This document shows, piece after piece, positions 37,347-49,730 of a DNA stretch of 64,000 bases. The notes under the pieces are model-generated. The model searched no databases and had not been told where the DNA came from. It worked only from the letters and a program-made list of their open reading frames with translations. How positions within the stretch are numbered: position 1 is the stretch's first letter; every line of letters starts with the position of its first letter. Origin of the DNA: Crambe crambe (lineage: Eukaryota; Porifera; Demospongiae; Poecilosclerida; Crambeidae); NCBI GenBank assembly GCA_963924555.1, contig OZ004591.1, positions 3,720,001-3,784,000 of the forward strand, in the 5' to 3' direction. The position numbers were made by a program, and so were the translations under genes.

Positions 37347-40300
37347 ACACAATGATAAAAGAATTTATTATAATAATAGCTATGTATTATGTTAGAAGGA
37401 AAGCTGTATTCCAATATTATAATGATTATCATAACAGAAGTTTCCTCTCATTAGTTAATGGATTTCCTTGATATTCAAGACCACACTCATCCCTGATTGA
37501 ATTACCTATTCCTAGTGTCTCTAACCTAGTTCTCTATGTGCGGGCTGGTATCATCTTCCTACTCATTAGTATTTTACTCTGAGTGAGATGTACTTTTATT
37601 AATCTATCATTATCCTCACTCATCTATTGTGAGGTCTTATATAGCTTGGAAACGTCAAAAGTGGAAGAACTCTAACATGTATGAGATTTCAAGTGCATCA
37701 TACCGCATGTAAATATTGTACCGTACAGCGGGATAATTTCGGTGGGGATAAAAATTCGGTAATTTCGGTAATCAGTCTATCTATTGAAAATTTTTCTATC
37801 AATTTTTTCCCCAAATAAAACCACCACATGTACATTCGTACATTCAACTACGGCACTATGCGTAACTAACCCAACCTTCAGGTCCACTTTCTTCTTAGCT
37901 AGCGCTAGATTCCATCGATTAAGAAGTCGCCACGATTGTGAAGAGTGGAAATGAAGGCCAAAAATAGTATGCAAGCCAAGTGAAAAAGGAAATTCAGCAG
38001 CTGTGAAGCGAAGTCCGTAGCACATGCACTAAAATAATCATACCGTACTGAATAAAAGACTACCGTAATTCTTCATCTGTATTGTCCTTTGATGATTAAC
38101 GAAATATTTTATCTCCGAAAAAAACCCGCTGTACGGTAACTCATTGGAGAGCTTTGATGTGGAGCTAAAGCCAGGAGGTCAAGTTACAACTTACTCTTTG
38201 GTGTTAAAAGCATTCCAATGATTACTTCAAATTAATTTCTGAATAGTGCTAAGTAGTCAACACTTCCCATTTATGGCAAATTCTCTTACAAGTCCCAGAA
38301 TAACAGTGGATGCAGAGATTTTACAGTTAAGTGATGTAGTTAACAATGTACACGTGTCACACTACAGTTGTCAATAAGAGGAAGTTTGTGACTGGATTTT
38401 CTAGAAAATCACATAAAAGAAATACATCAGCTTTGAGGTTGGTCTCCTAACCACAAGCACTTAGATAAGCCAATCCACTTTGTGCAGAAAATAATCTAGC
38501 AATTGGAGCATGCACATTATGCATGCACAGCACTACGAATTCAGACAAGTACCACTCCCGTATGTATGCCTGGGGTGTAGACCTATGCTGAAATAATATA
38601 TATACTACAATGTGTAGAGTAGCTTCACAATGTCAGTTTTATTTTCACTGAGATAAAGAGAATGGATAAAATTTGGAAATCTAGTCAGGGTACTCTTATA
38701 CTGTAGACACTGAAGAATAAGACTGGTGATAACAGTGACTTGAATGGGATGTTATAAATGTGTAGGGTGTTATTTTTATAGGATGTTAAGGTATGCAGGG
38801 CATTGTGGGGCAAGCCTGATGATCCTGATCGAAGTTTGCTGTGCATGAGTGGACTGCTTGATATGTTTACTTGTGTATGTGTTGCTTGATATAATTATGG
38901 AACTGAGTATAGGACTTTGAGTTGAAGTTATTGCAATTTGTACATGTGCAGATGTATTTATTCTGACTCTTTAGCCTGGTACAGTGGTTATCGACGTTTT
39001 TTCACTGTAAAAAGTGAAAGCGCCACACGCATGCTCTTGGTTACCCCCGGCTCCTGACATCGACAGCTATCTTTAGCTACTTATTTTAACTTGGCCTGGA
39101 GTAGGAAGTACTTGAAGAGTTACTCTAGCACTAGTACTCATGATAATAAGCACTGTCGATGTCAGGGGCCGGGGGTTACCTAGACAATTTGTGAGCATGC
39201 GCGTGGCGCTTTCGCTTTTACGGTGCAAAAACGTCAAAAACCGCTGTATTATTTCAGCCCTGTATTCTTTCATATGGGGTGTCATAAAATTCGATGCAAT
39301 GATCCTACAGTATTATTTAGGGTGCTACTTTCTTCAGCGTTTATGGTAGGACCATTTCAGAATGTGAATGTAGTGGGAAAAAGCCAGTGACTTTAGCTTG
39401 TCAAACAGTCTATCAGTATTTGGAAGTACAGATTCAACACTCCAATCCCAGGCAGCAGTCATGATCGGGGCAAGCCTGAGCGAGCCCCACACTCAACAGG
39501 TTGGTGTAGAAAAATTCTATTGAGATATATATATCGTACGTTCTAATAACATGGTTTTCATTCTTTGCAACCATCGGGTAAATTCTTGCACATGGGGTCC
39601 TAATAACAGCTTCTTTACATGCTATATCTTGTTTGCTAGCTATAAAGAATGGATCAAATAGGCGTAGAAGGGAGAGGGAGAAAGTTCAGTGTGCTTCCGA
39701 CACTGCTGAACAGAAGGAAGAAAGACTCAGAAAACAAAGGGTACTATGAGATATGTAAGGCTACATCTACTTGTCAGCAGCCATCATGCCAATAGCTATA
39801 AGTACTTCCTTCCTGTCTTTAATTATTAGCCTCTCCCAATCATTCTCACTATTTCACCCTTGCAGGCCCACAATGCATTGTAGAAGGATACAGTATTATT
39901 ATACATTTCCTAGACTCAAATTCACAATGCTTTGTATAGACCACTGTACACTACGTTAAACCCTCAATACACTTCGTCATGCAAAAGCTCAAAATGCTAT
40001 ACAAAATTGATCACTGAATCAGTATAGTGTACATATATTCTACACTGTATAAGAATTTACTGGCAGAATGTACAGTAAATAGCTACACAGCAGTGTATGA
40101 TGGACATTCTTCACTACTATAAGTTAGTGAGGACTACTGTAGCATTATGCATGATGCTAAAGACAGGTTTCAGAAGATATTCACTATATGAATTGGTACG
40201 TATAACTTCCCTTATGTACTTGTAAAGGAAGGAGAGAGAGTTTCTTTCAGATTGAATTACCCAATCATAACAAAGTAGTATTATGGGATAAAGGGTTTGA

Positions 40301-43300
40301 GCGTCATATAATTACCCCCTAATTAAAGAGTTCTCCAGTATATTAAAGGGTAATCAGAATAACACAATTCTGGGTTTGATGTCACATGCACACATTACTA
40401 TTAAGACTCACTCTCATGTAGTGGGCATTAGTATCAGCGAATCTGACCCTTCTTAATAGATCACCATTTTCAATTCTCAACTTGCGAATTTCTGCCTTCA
40501 GAGCTGCATTCTCTACTAGAATAGCCTGTGAAGAGACCATGATTATCACATCACATTGCATACTTAATTATTAGGGAGAAAAATACAACGCTTGATGAGA
40601 AGTATTTGATCTACTGTTCTTTGGATAATTATATGACGAAATTATTTTGAGAGTATTTGATCTGGGGCACAGTGGACAAATGAATTGATGAGTATGTTAA
40701 AGGCGTATACCTCACTCTTCCTGATCACATCATCGGCTTTTATGGAGCCATGCGGTTTGCTGGAGTTGGAGAGAGATTGTGCCAAGGTCTCAACATATGC
40801 TTTTTGAGCCACTGGAGTTAAATTGTCTTCAGCACAGGCAGATTTACGTTGAAGTTCTTGTTCCAAGGCATGCTAAATACCATTAAGTCAGTTAAAAATA
40901 TTTAGAGGAGAGCATGCAGTAGTCTTTCACCTTTAACCCTTTTTGTTTTCTCTTTTCTCCAGTGAGGAGGTCCTGAAACCGTCTGGCAGTTTCTTGTGAC
41001 TTTATCAACTCTGCATTCATCTGAGCCAGTTTCTTATTAGCTTCTGCTATCTTTTTCTCGAACTGCTTCACTGTCTTTGATGAGGCTATTTTTTGGTCAA
41101 GAACATCATGCTGGAGTCGGTCATTCCTCTGTTCTAGTTCTCTAACATTCTCTTCGCTTTGGTGCAGGGAGAGCTCTGTACGCAGGAGGGCATTCTCTAA
41201 TTCCACATTGCGAATAACCTGACAGTGTAATATTATAACATATTGTCATTATTATCATCACCAATTGCAAATTCCCTTAAGAAAATACCTCCAGTGGTAA
41301 AGCTAAGGGATACTTACATTTGAGTGGTAACCTAATAGAGGAATACAAGAATTCAGAATGTGAATTAATGTGACAACTCATCAAGCAGACATACATAATG
41401 GCTTGTGATGGGGGGTGCTAGTTAACCTAGGGAAACTCAACTTTAGTATTTAACATACTCACATGACAATGTACAGTGGAACCCCTAAATGTGGACTCCC
41501 TGAAATGCAAAAACCTCTCTAATCAGGACACTTTTTCTTGTCCCAACACAATATAAATGTGTATAATTTAACCCCTGAAATAGGGACACCTCTCTAATCA
41601 GGACACTTTTTGCTGGTCCCAAAGGTGTCCGCATTTAGAGGTTCCACTGTACATTGTAATACTGCAAGGAACAAGAGACAGTACCTGTTCTTTCAACTTG
41701 ATCCGGAGAGCTTCTGCCTCTGAATCAGTTGCCTGCCCCCCATCCTCTAATCTTGTCAACTTCTCCTCTTCGAAGGCAATTCTTTGAGAGGCCAGTTCAC
41801 TCTTCTTAGCATCAAGTTCATTCTAAGTATGTTTATCAACAGTGATGCGAGTGTCAGTTTTGTCTATGTGACTAGGGGTAAACAACAGTACTGTAGAGCT
41901 CAAAATATCTGTGGTCATTTTTCAAAGTTTTTGAAATTCAATACGTACCTTGGTTCCAGCTAAACTCTGTGACAGCACTGCAAGTCTATCATTTTGCTCG
42001 ATAATCTCTTGTCTAGCTTGATCCAAATCTCCCTTCCACTCTGCTCTCTCCTCTTCAAATTTTGTCCTCTCCTGCTCATAGGATTTTATCCTGGCCTCTA
42101 AATCATGGTTCTCATGCTTTAGCTGTCTCTTGAGATTGAAAGTGTCCTGAATGGTATTTTCAAGCTCTTTGTAGCGTTTTTCAAAAATGCCTATGATTTC
42201 AAGACATTGGTGAAGTATGATGGTAACCCTAGAAAGAACCAGAGAATATCGAGAAGGGCAATTTTTCACCAATTAAAATCCTGAAAGTGAAATTCCGACA
42301 GTGAAATCCCAACAGAAAAATCCTGATAGGGAAATCAAATCAGCAAGCAAATTCAGTGTCCTGTTTTAATTTGCTTCTGTAGCTGTATGGGACAAGTTCT
42401 TATCAAATATGGAGGATGCATTATATGATCATTACTATCATGGGAGAGGGGAAAACATTTATGAAAGTTGGGCTGGCGCTGAGACTTTATAGCTATAGTT
42501 AAGCTATACACTAGTCTACAACTTCGCAAGAGTTACCATTATCAGAGAGTGCGCTAGCACTCTCTAAGAAGGGTTAATATATAGACACATTCGTGGAGAC
42601 ACTGTATTCACAGGGATAGCAATATGATTTTGAATTTCTGGGGGGGGGGGGGGGGGGGGATACTTCTGAAATTCACCATCTCCTTTTTCAGCTGTCACAA
42701 AAGTCATCTTTGTTATCCGTTATGTCTTCAATCAATCGTTGTTAGCTATACCTTTTTGGGTTTTAATCTATTATGTGGCATGGACTACTCTATAAAAGAT
42801 CATTGATTCAAATCCCAAGTTGTCATGAAATTTACACCAGGCAAATTCATTTCTAACACTACCAAAATCTCTACTGTTACTGGTTTGGCAACTTAACCAT
42901 CAACTTATTGTCTTGCATTTATTCTTTCATTTCCCTAACCCTACTTCCCATTTGCACCTATATTGGTGTGTTTGATAATAAAAGTAGGGTGTCAGGATTT
43001 CGCTGTTGGAATTTTGTTGTCAGAAATTCACAGTCAGGATCTCAATTTGATGAAAAAAGGCCCTTTTCGGCTGTCAGAATTTCGAAAATTGCCCTTTCTC
43101 AGAATTCATTCTTGGCTTCCATACATCAGCAATCATTGATGTTTTATATTCTCATAACCTTATTTTGCATTGCAACATAGAATTCTAGGAAATGGTTTTC
43201 TAAGAATGATTTTCTTTCTAAGAATGCAGCTACATTACTATGGTTATTAAATTAGCTACCCATCAAAGTATGTGTATAACACCCTACATTTATAATATTT

Positions 43301-43955
43301 ATGCATCAGAAGCCTTCTTTATGATCAAACTCCTGAGTTTTAATACTTGGTAAACAAATTACCTGAAAAAGTTGTAAGATCTCTCTTCAGGACAGAGTTG
43401 GGAGCATGAGCTGCAGCCAATCGGGCACGAAGGTTGCGTAAAATTGCTGCCTACAATTAGTGATGGAATCTCAGTGATCAGTGGGTCATCACCAAGGATA
43501 TCGGCTTATCTTTAAATTCTGGGTGTGGTTGTAGGAAAAAACCCACCCTTAGATATTATAATACAGAGTGTTTAGACTCTAGAGTACTGGCAGACTGTAC
43601 ATCAAATTAATACTGTGCTTGTGGGTGAAGGGTGGGGCTAGATAAAGAGTACGTGCTGGTACTCATTATGCCTAATAATAATTATGTTGCATACAACAAT
43701 CAAATAACGAGAACTCTGGCTGGGAAGCATCCACTCCCATGTAGCACGGCCCTAGTTGTTAACTAGCTACTGATGTACTTCACTGTTTCCTGCTTGGGCA
43801 GCCTTTGCTTCAGAAGATTCAATAGCCTCCAAGAGGCTCTCATTTTTGCTTAGTGCTTTGGATAGGTTCTCCTGGAGTTTCTCGAGCAGCTCTGCGAGTT
43901 GTTTGGAGTTGTGCAAACCATTTTCCGGACCGCCGGTGGTAATCAGAGAAGCCAT
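35928..43955 (-). CDS. Coiled-coil protein, 492 residues, 10 exons
   Basis: Ten minus-strand exons join in frame with consensus splice sites: 43779-43955, 43363-43450, 41949-42190, 41685-41822, 40931-41218, 40711-40872, 40412-40525, 37209-37277, 36596-36694 and 35928-36029, totalling 1479 nt including TAA. The start is taken at 43955 (GCTATGG context); an ATG 9 bp upstream is in frame. Nearly the whole product is heptad-like and rich in K, E, Q and L (for example QLAELLEKLQENL, ELENTIQDTFNLKRQLKHE, VKQFEKKIAEANKKLAQMN), so it should form a long coiled coil. I see no catalytic, membrane or signal segment. The short tail (IEPIPVLGASERTW...) is Ser/Pro-rich and could instead splice on from CCAG|GTAAAA. 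I do not recognise the family; a cytoskeletal, centrosomal or ciliary scaffold would fit, but that is a guess. The start lies 143 bp from the divergent NUBP2-like gene. Confidence 0.85.
37281..37350. repeat. (AC)n microsatellite abutting a 3' splice site
   Basis: About 70 bp of AC dinucleotides with one AT interruption. On the transcribed minus strand it reads (GT)n and ends 3 bp before the acceptor AG of the 23-residue exon at 37209-37277, so it replaces the usual polypyrimidine tract. Confidence 0.95.
37721..38136. mobile_element. Miniature inverted-repeat element with TA flanks (416 bp)
   Basis: The ends are CCGTACAGCGGG and its inverse CCCGCTGTACGG, each next to a TA. Inside are GGTAATTTCGGT-like repeats. 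It lies in the largest intron of the coiled-coil gene and has no coding capacity of its own. Confidence 0.75.
38451..38555. repeat. Dispersed repeat, short copy (CACTTAGATAAGCCAA family)
   Basis: It contains CCACAAGCACTTAGATAAGC and AATTGGAGCATGCACATTAT, then GCATGCACAGCACTAC. The same blocks occur near 57826, 58085-58246 and 61190-61325. Confidence 0.7.
38982..39246. mobile_element. Foldback miniature element with TA duplication (265 bp)
   Basis: It is flanked by TA on both sides. The ends are CAGTGGTTATCGACG and CGTCAAAAACCGCTG, and the arms continue inward (GTGAAAGCGCCACACGCATGC against GCATGCGCGTGGCGCTTTCG, and CTGACATCGACAG against CTGTCGATGTCAG). TA duplication suits a Tc1/mariner-mobilised element. 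Confidence 0.8.
41474..41649. mobile_element. pogo/Tigger-like miniature element (176 bp)
   Basis: Flanking TA duplication with ends CAGTGGAACCCCTAAATG and CATTTAGAGGTTCCACTG. CAGTGGAACC is the typical pogo/Tigger end. Inside, CTCTCTAATCAGGACACTTT occurs twice. It sits in an intron of the coiled-coil gene, 36 bp from the exon at 41685. Confidence 0.85.
42256..43098. mobile_element. Possible inverted-repeat element in intron
   Basis: Degenerate inverse blocks occur at both ends: GGGCAATTTTTCACC, TCCGACAGTGAAATCCCAACAG-like on the left, and the inverse of AGGATTTCGCTGTTGGAATTT with GAAAATTGCCC on the right. A 19-bp G run lies at about 42640-42659. The boundaries are approximate. Confidence 0.4.
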
Positions 43956-44098
43956 AGCAATCATCGGCTATGCGGCAATGCCAGCGGCAATGTTTTGATT
44001 CGTGCCATTGCCATGGTGATTACTCAACTAGTCTGCGCGCGCAGTATTTAATTAAGATCGAGAATACACGTGGTTAGATCAATCAACAAAAATTAATA
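43956..44098. promoter_or_regulatory. Divergent promoter between the coiled-coil and NUBP2-like genes
   Basis: Only 143 bp separate the two start codons, which point away from each other, so both promoters must share or overlap this segment. It contains a CpG-rich patch (CTGCGCGCGCAG near 44033-44044) and a CACGTG E-box at 44067-44072. No TATA box is evident. Confidence 0.65.
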
Positions 44099-45786
44099 AT
44101 GTCAGGTAGGGATAGGTGTGGCTTAAGTAAAGTGTGCTAAACTATCTTGTACTCAAATAGGTGAAGAAACTGTGCTACCTGGAGTGAACCATGTCATCCT
44201 GATATTGTCAGGGAAGGGCGGTGTAGGAAAAAGCTCTTTTGCTACTCAACTTGCCCTTTCACTAGTTCAGGTTGGAAAAAGGGTATGTGGTGCTTTTCCT
44301 ACACCTTTGTAGAATGTTTCTGAATGATTAATGTTGCCTATGTGCATCTTATACTCTCACCTGGCTAACAATTAAGATTCGGCATTCTACCCTTACCCTA
44401 TCTTCAATATAAACTCTCTAAGGACTAAATACTCAAAGTGCAGGATGAAAATTCCGATCACCTGCAAGTGCATATGACATGTTCGAATGTGAACACAATG
44501 TGTTCATCCAAAATCATATGTCACACCCTAAGCAATTGTATAGGATAGGGGTAGAGCTCCCCCTCCATAATATTATATGACCACATGTAGTCATTATTTT
44601 CTAGACTAGCTAAGAATGGAGTAGTGGCATTCTTCTATTTTAAGCCAGGAGGGGGAGGCTATGCTTAACACTTGTGTATAATGAGTCCCCCTTCTAGTGT
44701 GGGAAGTGAAAACCTGCAAGACACACATTCTTGTCCTCTCCATGGTAGAATTAACCTGTTTGTGTTTCTCAGGTGGGTGTCTTGGATGTAGACTTGTGTG
44801 GTCCTAGTGTGCCCAGAATGCTCAACATGGAAGGAGCAGATGTACACCAGTGTTCTGAAGGGTAAAAAAGGAGGAGGGCTAATGTGTGTGTGTGTTTGTT
44901 GGAAAGGATGAAGATCACCCCTCTGAATCATATTTACCCAGGGAGGGAGGAGGGGGGATGGTCAAGACTTACACTTACATGATGACAATAGTTTACTCGG
45001 TCATCTGATATCCTCCAAAAGGAAAGTTAAATTTCAGAGCTTTAAGGAAAATTCCTCTTATGTGGACCCTCGATTATCCGAACAGTTCAGGATAGCAAGC
45101 ATATCAGATAAAAGATAATGAAAATGCCTTAACCACACCCACTTTGACACGACCACACCTGTGTTACGAAGTGGAACTGGTTCCTTTAGCTGGCTACCAA
45201 CTATGGCAGGCACTCTAAACTCTAATAGACAGTAGGAAGCTGAATTATGGTAGACCCAGAATGAACTCCAAATAATAATAATAATAACTAGCCTGTACCC
45301 ACTTATTTTGCATTTGAAATTGCATGCTATTGGGGCTGGTTTCTTCTAGCTAAGCCTATGCTGTGCTCTTCTTCCTTCAGTGAGGCTTTTCCTGGCATCT
45401 TGCTTGCTATCTAGGCTTGCTGCAGCCATGCATTCTCCGCTAGCTTAGGCTTACTGCAGTCTCCAGCCCCTTGCTTGTTTCTATCTTCGCCAGCCTGGCT
45501 ACAGTAGTAGCTATTGATCTTTGAACCTTATTTTCTCTTTCTTTCTTTCTCCTCTCACCTCTTTGTAGTCTCTTTGTAACGTTGGACTCTTAGAGCGTCA
45601 AGATTTATTGAGTCAAGTCCATAGCTAGAAACTTGAGTGCTTGGGCGTATCGAGGATCTGCCCTACCTTGCTTTGAATTTGCATGTTGCCATGAGTGACA
45701 CGCATGCGTGTTACCAATTGACCTTTGAACCGCGACGTACGTACGTATGTATGTATGTACGTACGTACAAGGGTATTAATATATAG

Positions 45787-45831
<45 letters not shown>

Positions 45832-48800
45832 GAAGTACTGCTGCAATGTGTATTCCAAATTTTGACTTTAATAATTATTTTGAAATCCAGGTTTGGATAA
45901 TTGAGGTTCCACTGTACTCTTATCATACGTCTAGAGGAACCCTTACACTGAAATGGCCCACGGGAAAGTTACAGTGTATTGTATGGTTGCTTGTTATCCT
46001 TCCTGCAAGTGCACTGTACACTAGTCATTGTTGTGTTATAATAGGGAAGACTTCCTTGTACCTCAACTCTAACTGTACATGTTTGCCTTTATCTTGCTTG
46101 TTGGTAGTGCTTACTGTTATAGCCTTTACTTTACTTGTCGGTAGTGCTTACAATGATTCAAACCTTAAATCTGCAAGCCTACAAGTTTATGTCTCTCTTA
46201 AGGGGTGCAGATACATCCTGGTTGCTATGGAAAGCACTATTGCTTTAGAGACATCTAACTTGGACCTATAAAAATGAAAGTCAATGCCTGATGAAACTCA
46301 GATGCTACAACAAATTTAATACTGCTTGGATTCTATGACTAATTTTTGTTATGAAACTTATGGTTAATTTTCCCTCATTAGTTCGGGTGCAATTAATCAC
46401 TCTTATGGGTAGTTTATAATTGCACTCCTACATCTGCTCATGTGTGCAGACTAGCCATAATAACACCATTCTGAAGATGGTAGGCTAGCTTCATTTTTTA
46501 AGTGGATTGTCTGTCTAGTAGGCCACCCCTAGGCTTTTGTAAGTATTTTGTGGCAAGCATTACAGGTTCACATTAACAGCTTCCTATATGCAGCTGCCTG
46601 GCTGATACAAGTAATCTACCACATGATTAATAGGCAATCACATGCTTTTTCGTGCAATTTGGGTGCATTCCAAACTGTCTAAAATTACACTCTGGCTTTG
46701 CCTCGTGCAATTAATTACCTAGCCAGTTTCTCATGCAATTATACCCAAATTGCGCTCAAAAGCATGTGATTACCTATACTTATTTCCATGAGTCCTATTC
46801 TACAACACCATGTTATGAACTAAAACAAATCGTGACTTTTTAGACTGTATGCATCCAAAATATACCCATGTGAGTTGATGCTAGCGTTTACTATCTGCAG
46901 TTGTGTTTATGGTTAGTAGCACATGTCTCAGTTGCTCAGCAGTCCCAGATATGTGAGTAATCTGTATTTTACCATGGTTTCAAACCTTTGTAGTTGGGTT
47001 CCTGTTTTCTCTGATTCTTCACAAAAACTTGCTGTGATGTCCATAGGCTTCCTACTCCAAAACAAAGATGACGCTGTTATTTGGAGAGGACCAAAGAAAA
47101 ATGGTACAGTGATAGTGTTACTACGTGTGTAAGTGAACACGTGTGCATGTCATTTCAGCTATGATAAAGCAGTTTTTAACGGATGTTGTGTGGGGAGTGA
47201 GGGATTACTTGATAGTTGATACCCCACCTGGAACCAGTGATGAACACATCACTATAGTGGAACAACTTAAGAAGATAAAGACAGATGGTGCTGTGGTGGT
47301 CACTACTCCTCAGGTAGCCATGATGTGTGCATGTAGCATGTATGTACTTGGACCTTTTTACCTGTATGTGAGATCATAGATACATATAGCCTTACGGGGA
47401 TTGGAAACTCAATACTAGCGCGTGCCAATTTTTGACCACATCCGTGTTGTCGAAGGAGCGGGTTTCCGCGATTGGGTGGTTGCTAAGGAAAATTCATGTA
47501 GTGTCAAAATGGAAGAGCGACAATTTTAGCGAGGCAAATAAGCTGTTACCTAAGGGATGTTTTAATTTTGTGGTGAATAAGAAACTACAATTATAGTAAA
47601 AATTAGCAATAATTATACCGTATTTTTTACTCTTGGGCCCCTTTTTTGGCTCACTGGATATATTAAAAACCTGATAAGATACACCAAAATATCACCAATA
47701 AGTTATAGTGTGCTATAAAGTGCAAAATTACCTGCCTGTTTGCTTATAAAGAGATACAATCACTGAAATAGTGGTCTTCAAGGTGCATTCATTGGGCCCC
47801 TTTCCTGACTTACCACTTTGAGTGTTGCAGTCTTCTTCCATGCTAACAACTACATCATAGGCTGTAGTGTGCTAATGTTTAGAACTTCTTGCATTTACTG
47901 CAAGTATAATAAGGAAACTTGAGTTGTGAAATAGACACTGCATGGATATCATAATACAATAATGTAATACGTAATCATAACTGCAATGATAGAATGCCAC
48001 GAAAGCTCCTTCTTTCAAGGAGAGCCAAGTATTGGAAAATACCTCACCCATAATCAAGTACTAATGCTCTAATGCAGCCAAGTCTAAAAATGCAAGTGAG
48101 TCAAGAAACTCTTTTGGGCTATACATTTGCTCGAAACTTTACAAGAAAATGACGATCATTATAGATGAAGATTGTCATGGAATCCTAGAGGATGTAAATT
48201 TACAATGGTCAGCAATTTATGTAGAGTTAGATGATGCAAGCTAGGCAGTCTTTTACTGCACACATCATGTACCCACAAATTTCTTGAATGATCATAATTA
48301 TAAGTTTAATAATAGTATAGCTAGCTATTATGCTGGGATTTACTTCTTTCTTCTCCTCATTTTCAAGGACTCATTGATATTTTCTTCATCATTAGAGCCC
48401 TCATGTAGCTATTTCTTTTTTGAAATATTTCAACTCACAGTGTTTATAACTCTCAATGCCTGAGTATTTTTATAGTGTCTCAAACATTAGGGTTCTCATG
48501 GGTATAACCCCTCTGGCAAGTGGTGATGACATCTGAAAAATTTCTCCAAGGAGTCCTGAGAGATTCATTCACTCCCGGTATATGTATATTTACTTGACAA
48601 GCTCAATGCAAACAAGCTGGAAATGAAAGATTGTATTAGGTATAGCTATTACTGATCATTTTAATGCCTGCAACATAATCATCTAAAGGCATTACATTCT
48701 TCATGAGATAGACTGAATCAGTACTCATCACCCTATCAGGCCAAGCAGGAAGTTCTCTGTCGAACATTGGTTGAAAATGTGTTGGGAGTCCCACAGCCTG

Positions 48801-49688
48801 CTAAACTTAAAAAGGTCTTCTGATATTCAGAGGATCTTAAACTATGATACTTTCTCAAAACCTTTTCCCTCCTGCCACTCCTTCACAATAACACTTCTTG
48901 AAATTGTTCTTTATGTGATGTTGCCTGCATCAATTGGTTGATACCTGCATGAAGTAGCTAGGTATAGAAATGTATAATTTGCCTTGCTTATAGTGCTGCA
49001 GCTCGCCTATGCATTCTATAATTGTAGACGCGCGCGCCATAGCCCACCGCACCGACAACATGGATGTTATCATTTCTAAAGTACGGAGTTTCCAATCCCT
49101 GTAAGGCTATATGTATCTATGGTGAGATTGAGTGGTTGAATGTGTACATGAGGCGTTCATTCATTTTTGTCCACTTCTTCCACAACTCTCGGGCTAAAAT
49201 TTAGTCCAGCCATTATGGAACACATGGCAGAAACAATTTTATGTTACCAAGACGTATCACACATGGAAAATGCCATTTCCCAAATTATGTTGGCTATTTT
49301 TTGCTACAAAAATTTTTTGTTTGCAGGCAGTAGCACTATCTGATGTTCGCAAGGAGTTAAGTTTTTGTAGGAAGACTGGCACAAAGGTGCTTGGTATAGT
49401 TGAGAATATGAGTGGCTTTGTTTGTCCTCACTGCTCTGTAAGTCCTTGTGGAAGATGTGATATAGTAGGTGACTTTATCATTATGATTGTAATGTTTCAG
49501 GAATGTTCAAATATCTTCTCTACTGGAGGTGGTGAGTCTCTTGCTGAGTTATGCAAAGTTCCTTTTCTTGGTAATGTACTAGGATAATTGACAAGTGTTC
49601 ATCAATGCTGTTAGCTAATGATTGCTCTTGAAAACCTCATTAGTGTACAAATGAGGGATGAGTTGTTCCACTTTTTAATTAATGGGCT

Positions 49689-49730
<42 letters not shown>

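Larger units (their letters stand above)
45061..45914. mobile_element. pogo/Tigger-like non-autonomous element with nested repeats
   Basis: The right end is GGTTCCACTG followed by TA at 45915. The left end (TGTGGACCCTCGATTATCCG) is a decayed inverse of GTTTGGATAATTGAGGTTCC at about 45892-45910. A dispersed repeat (45303-45633) and an ATT/TAA microsatellite lie inside. It fills much of intron 3 of the NUBP2-like gene. Confidence 0.6.

Noticed and set aside
37777-38025. Minus-strand open frame of 82 codons in the coiled-coil gene intron
   Set aside because: It lies wholly inside the miniature element at 37721-38136 and matches nothing.
45625-45926. Minus-strand open frames with long runs of tyrosine or isoleucine
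   Set aside because: They are translations of the TAA microsatellite.
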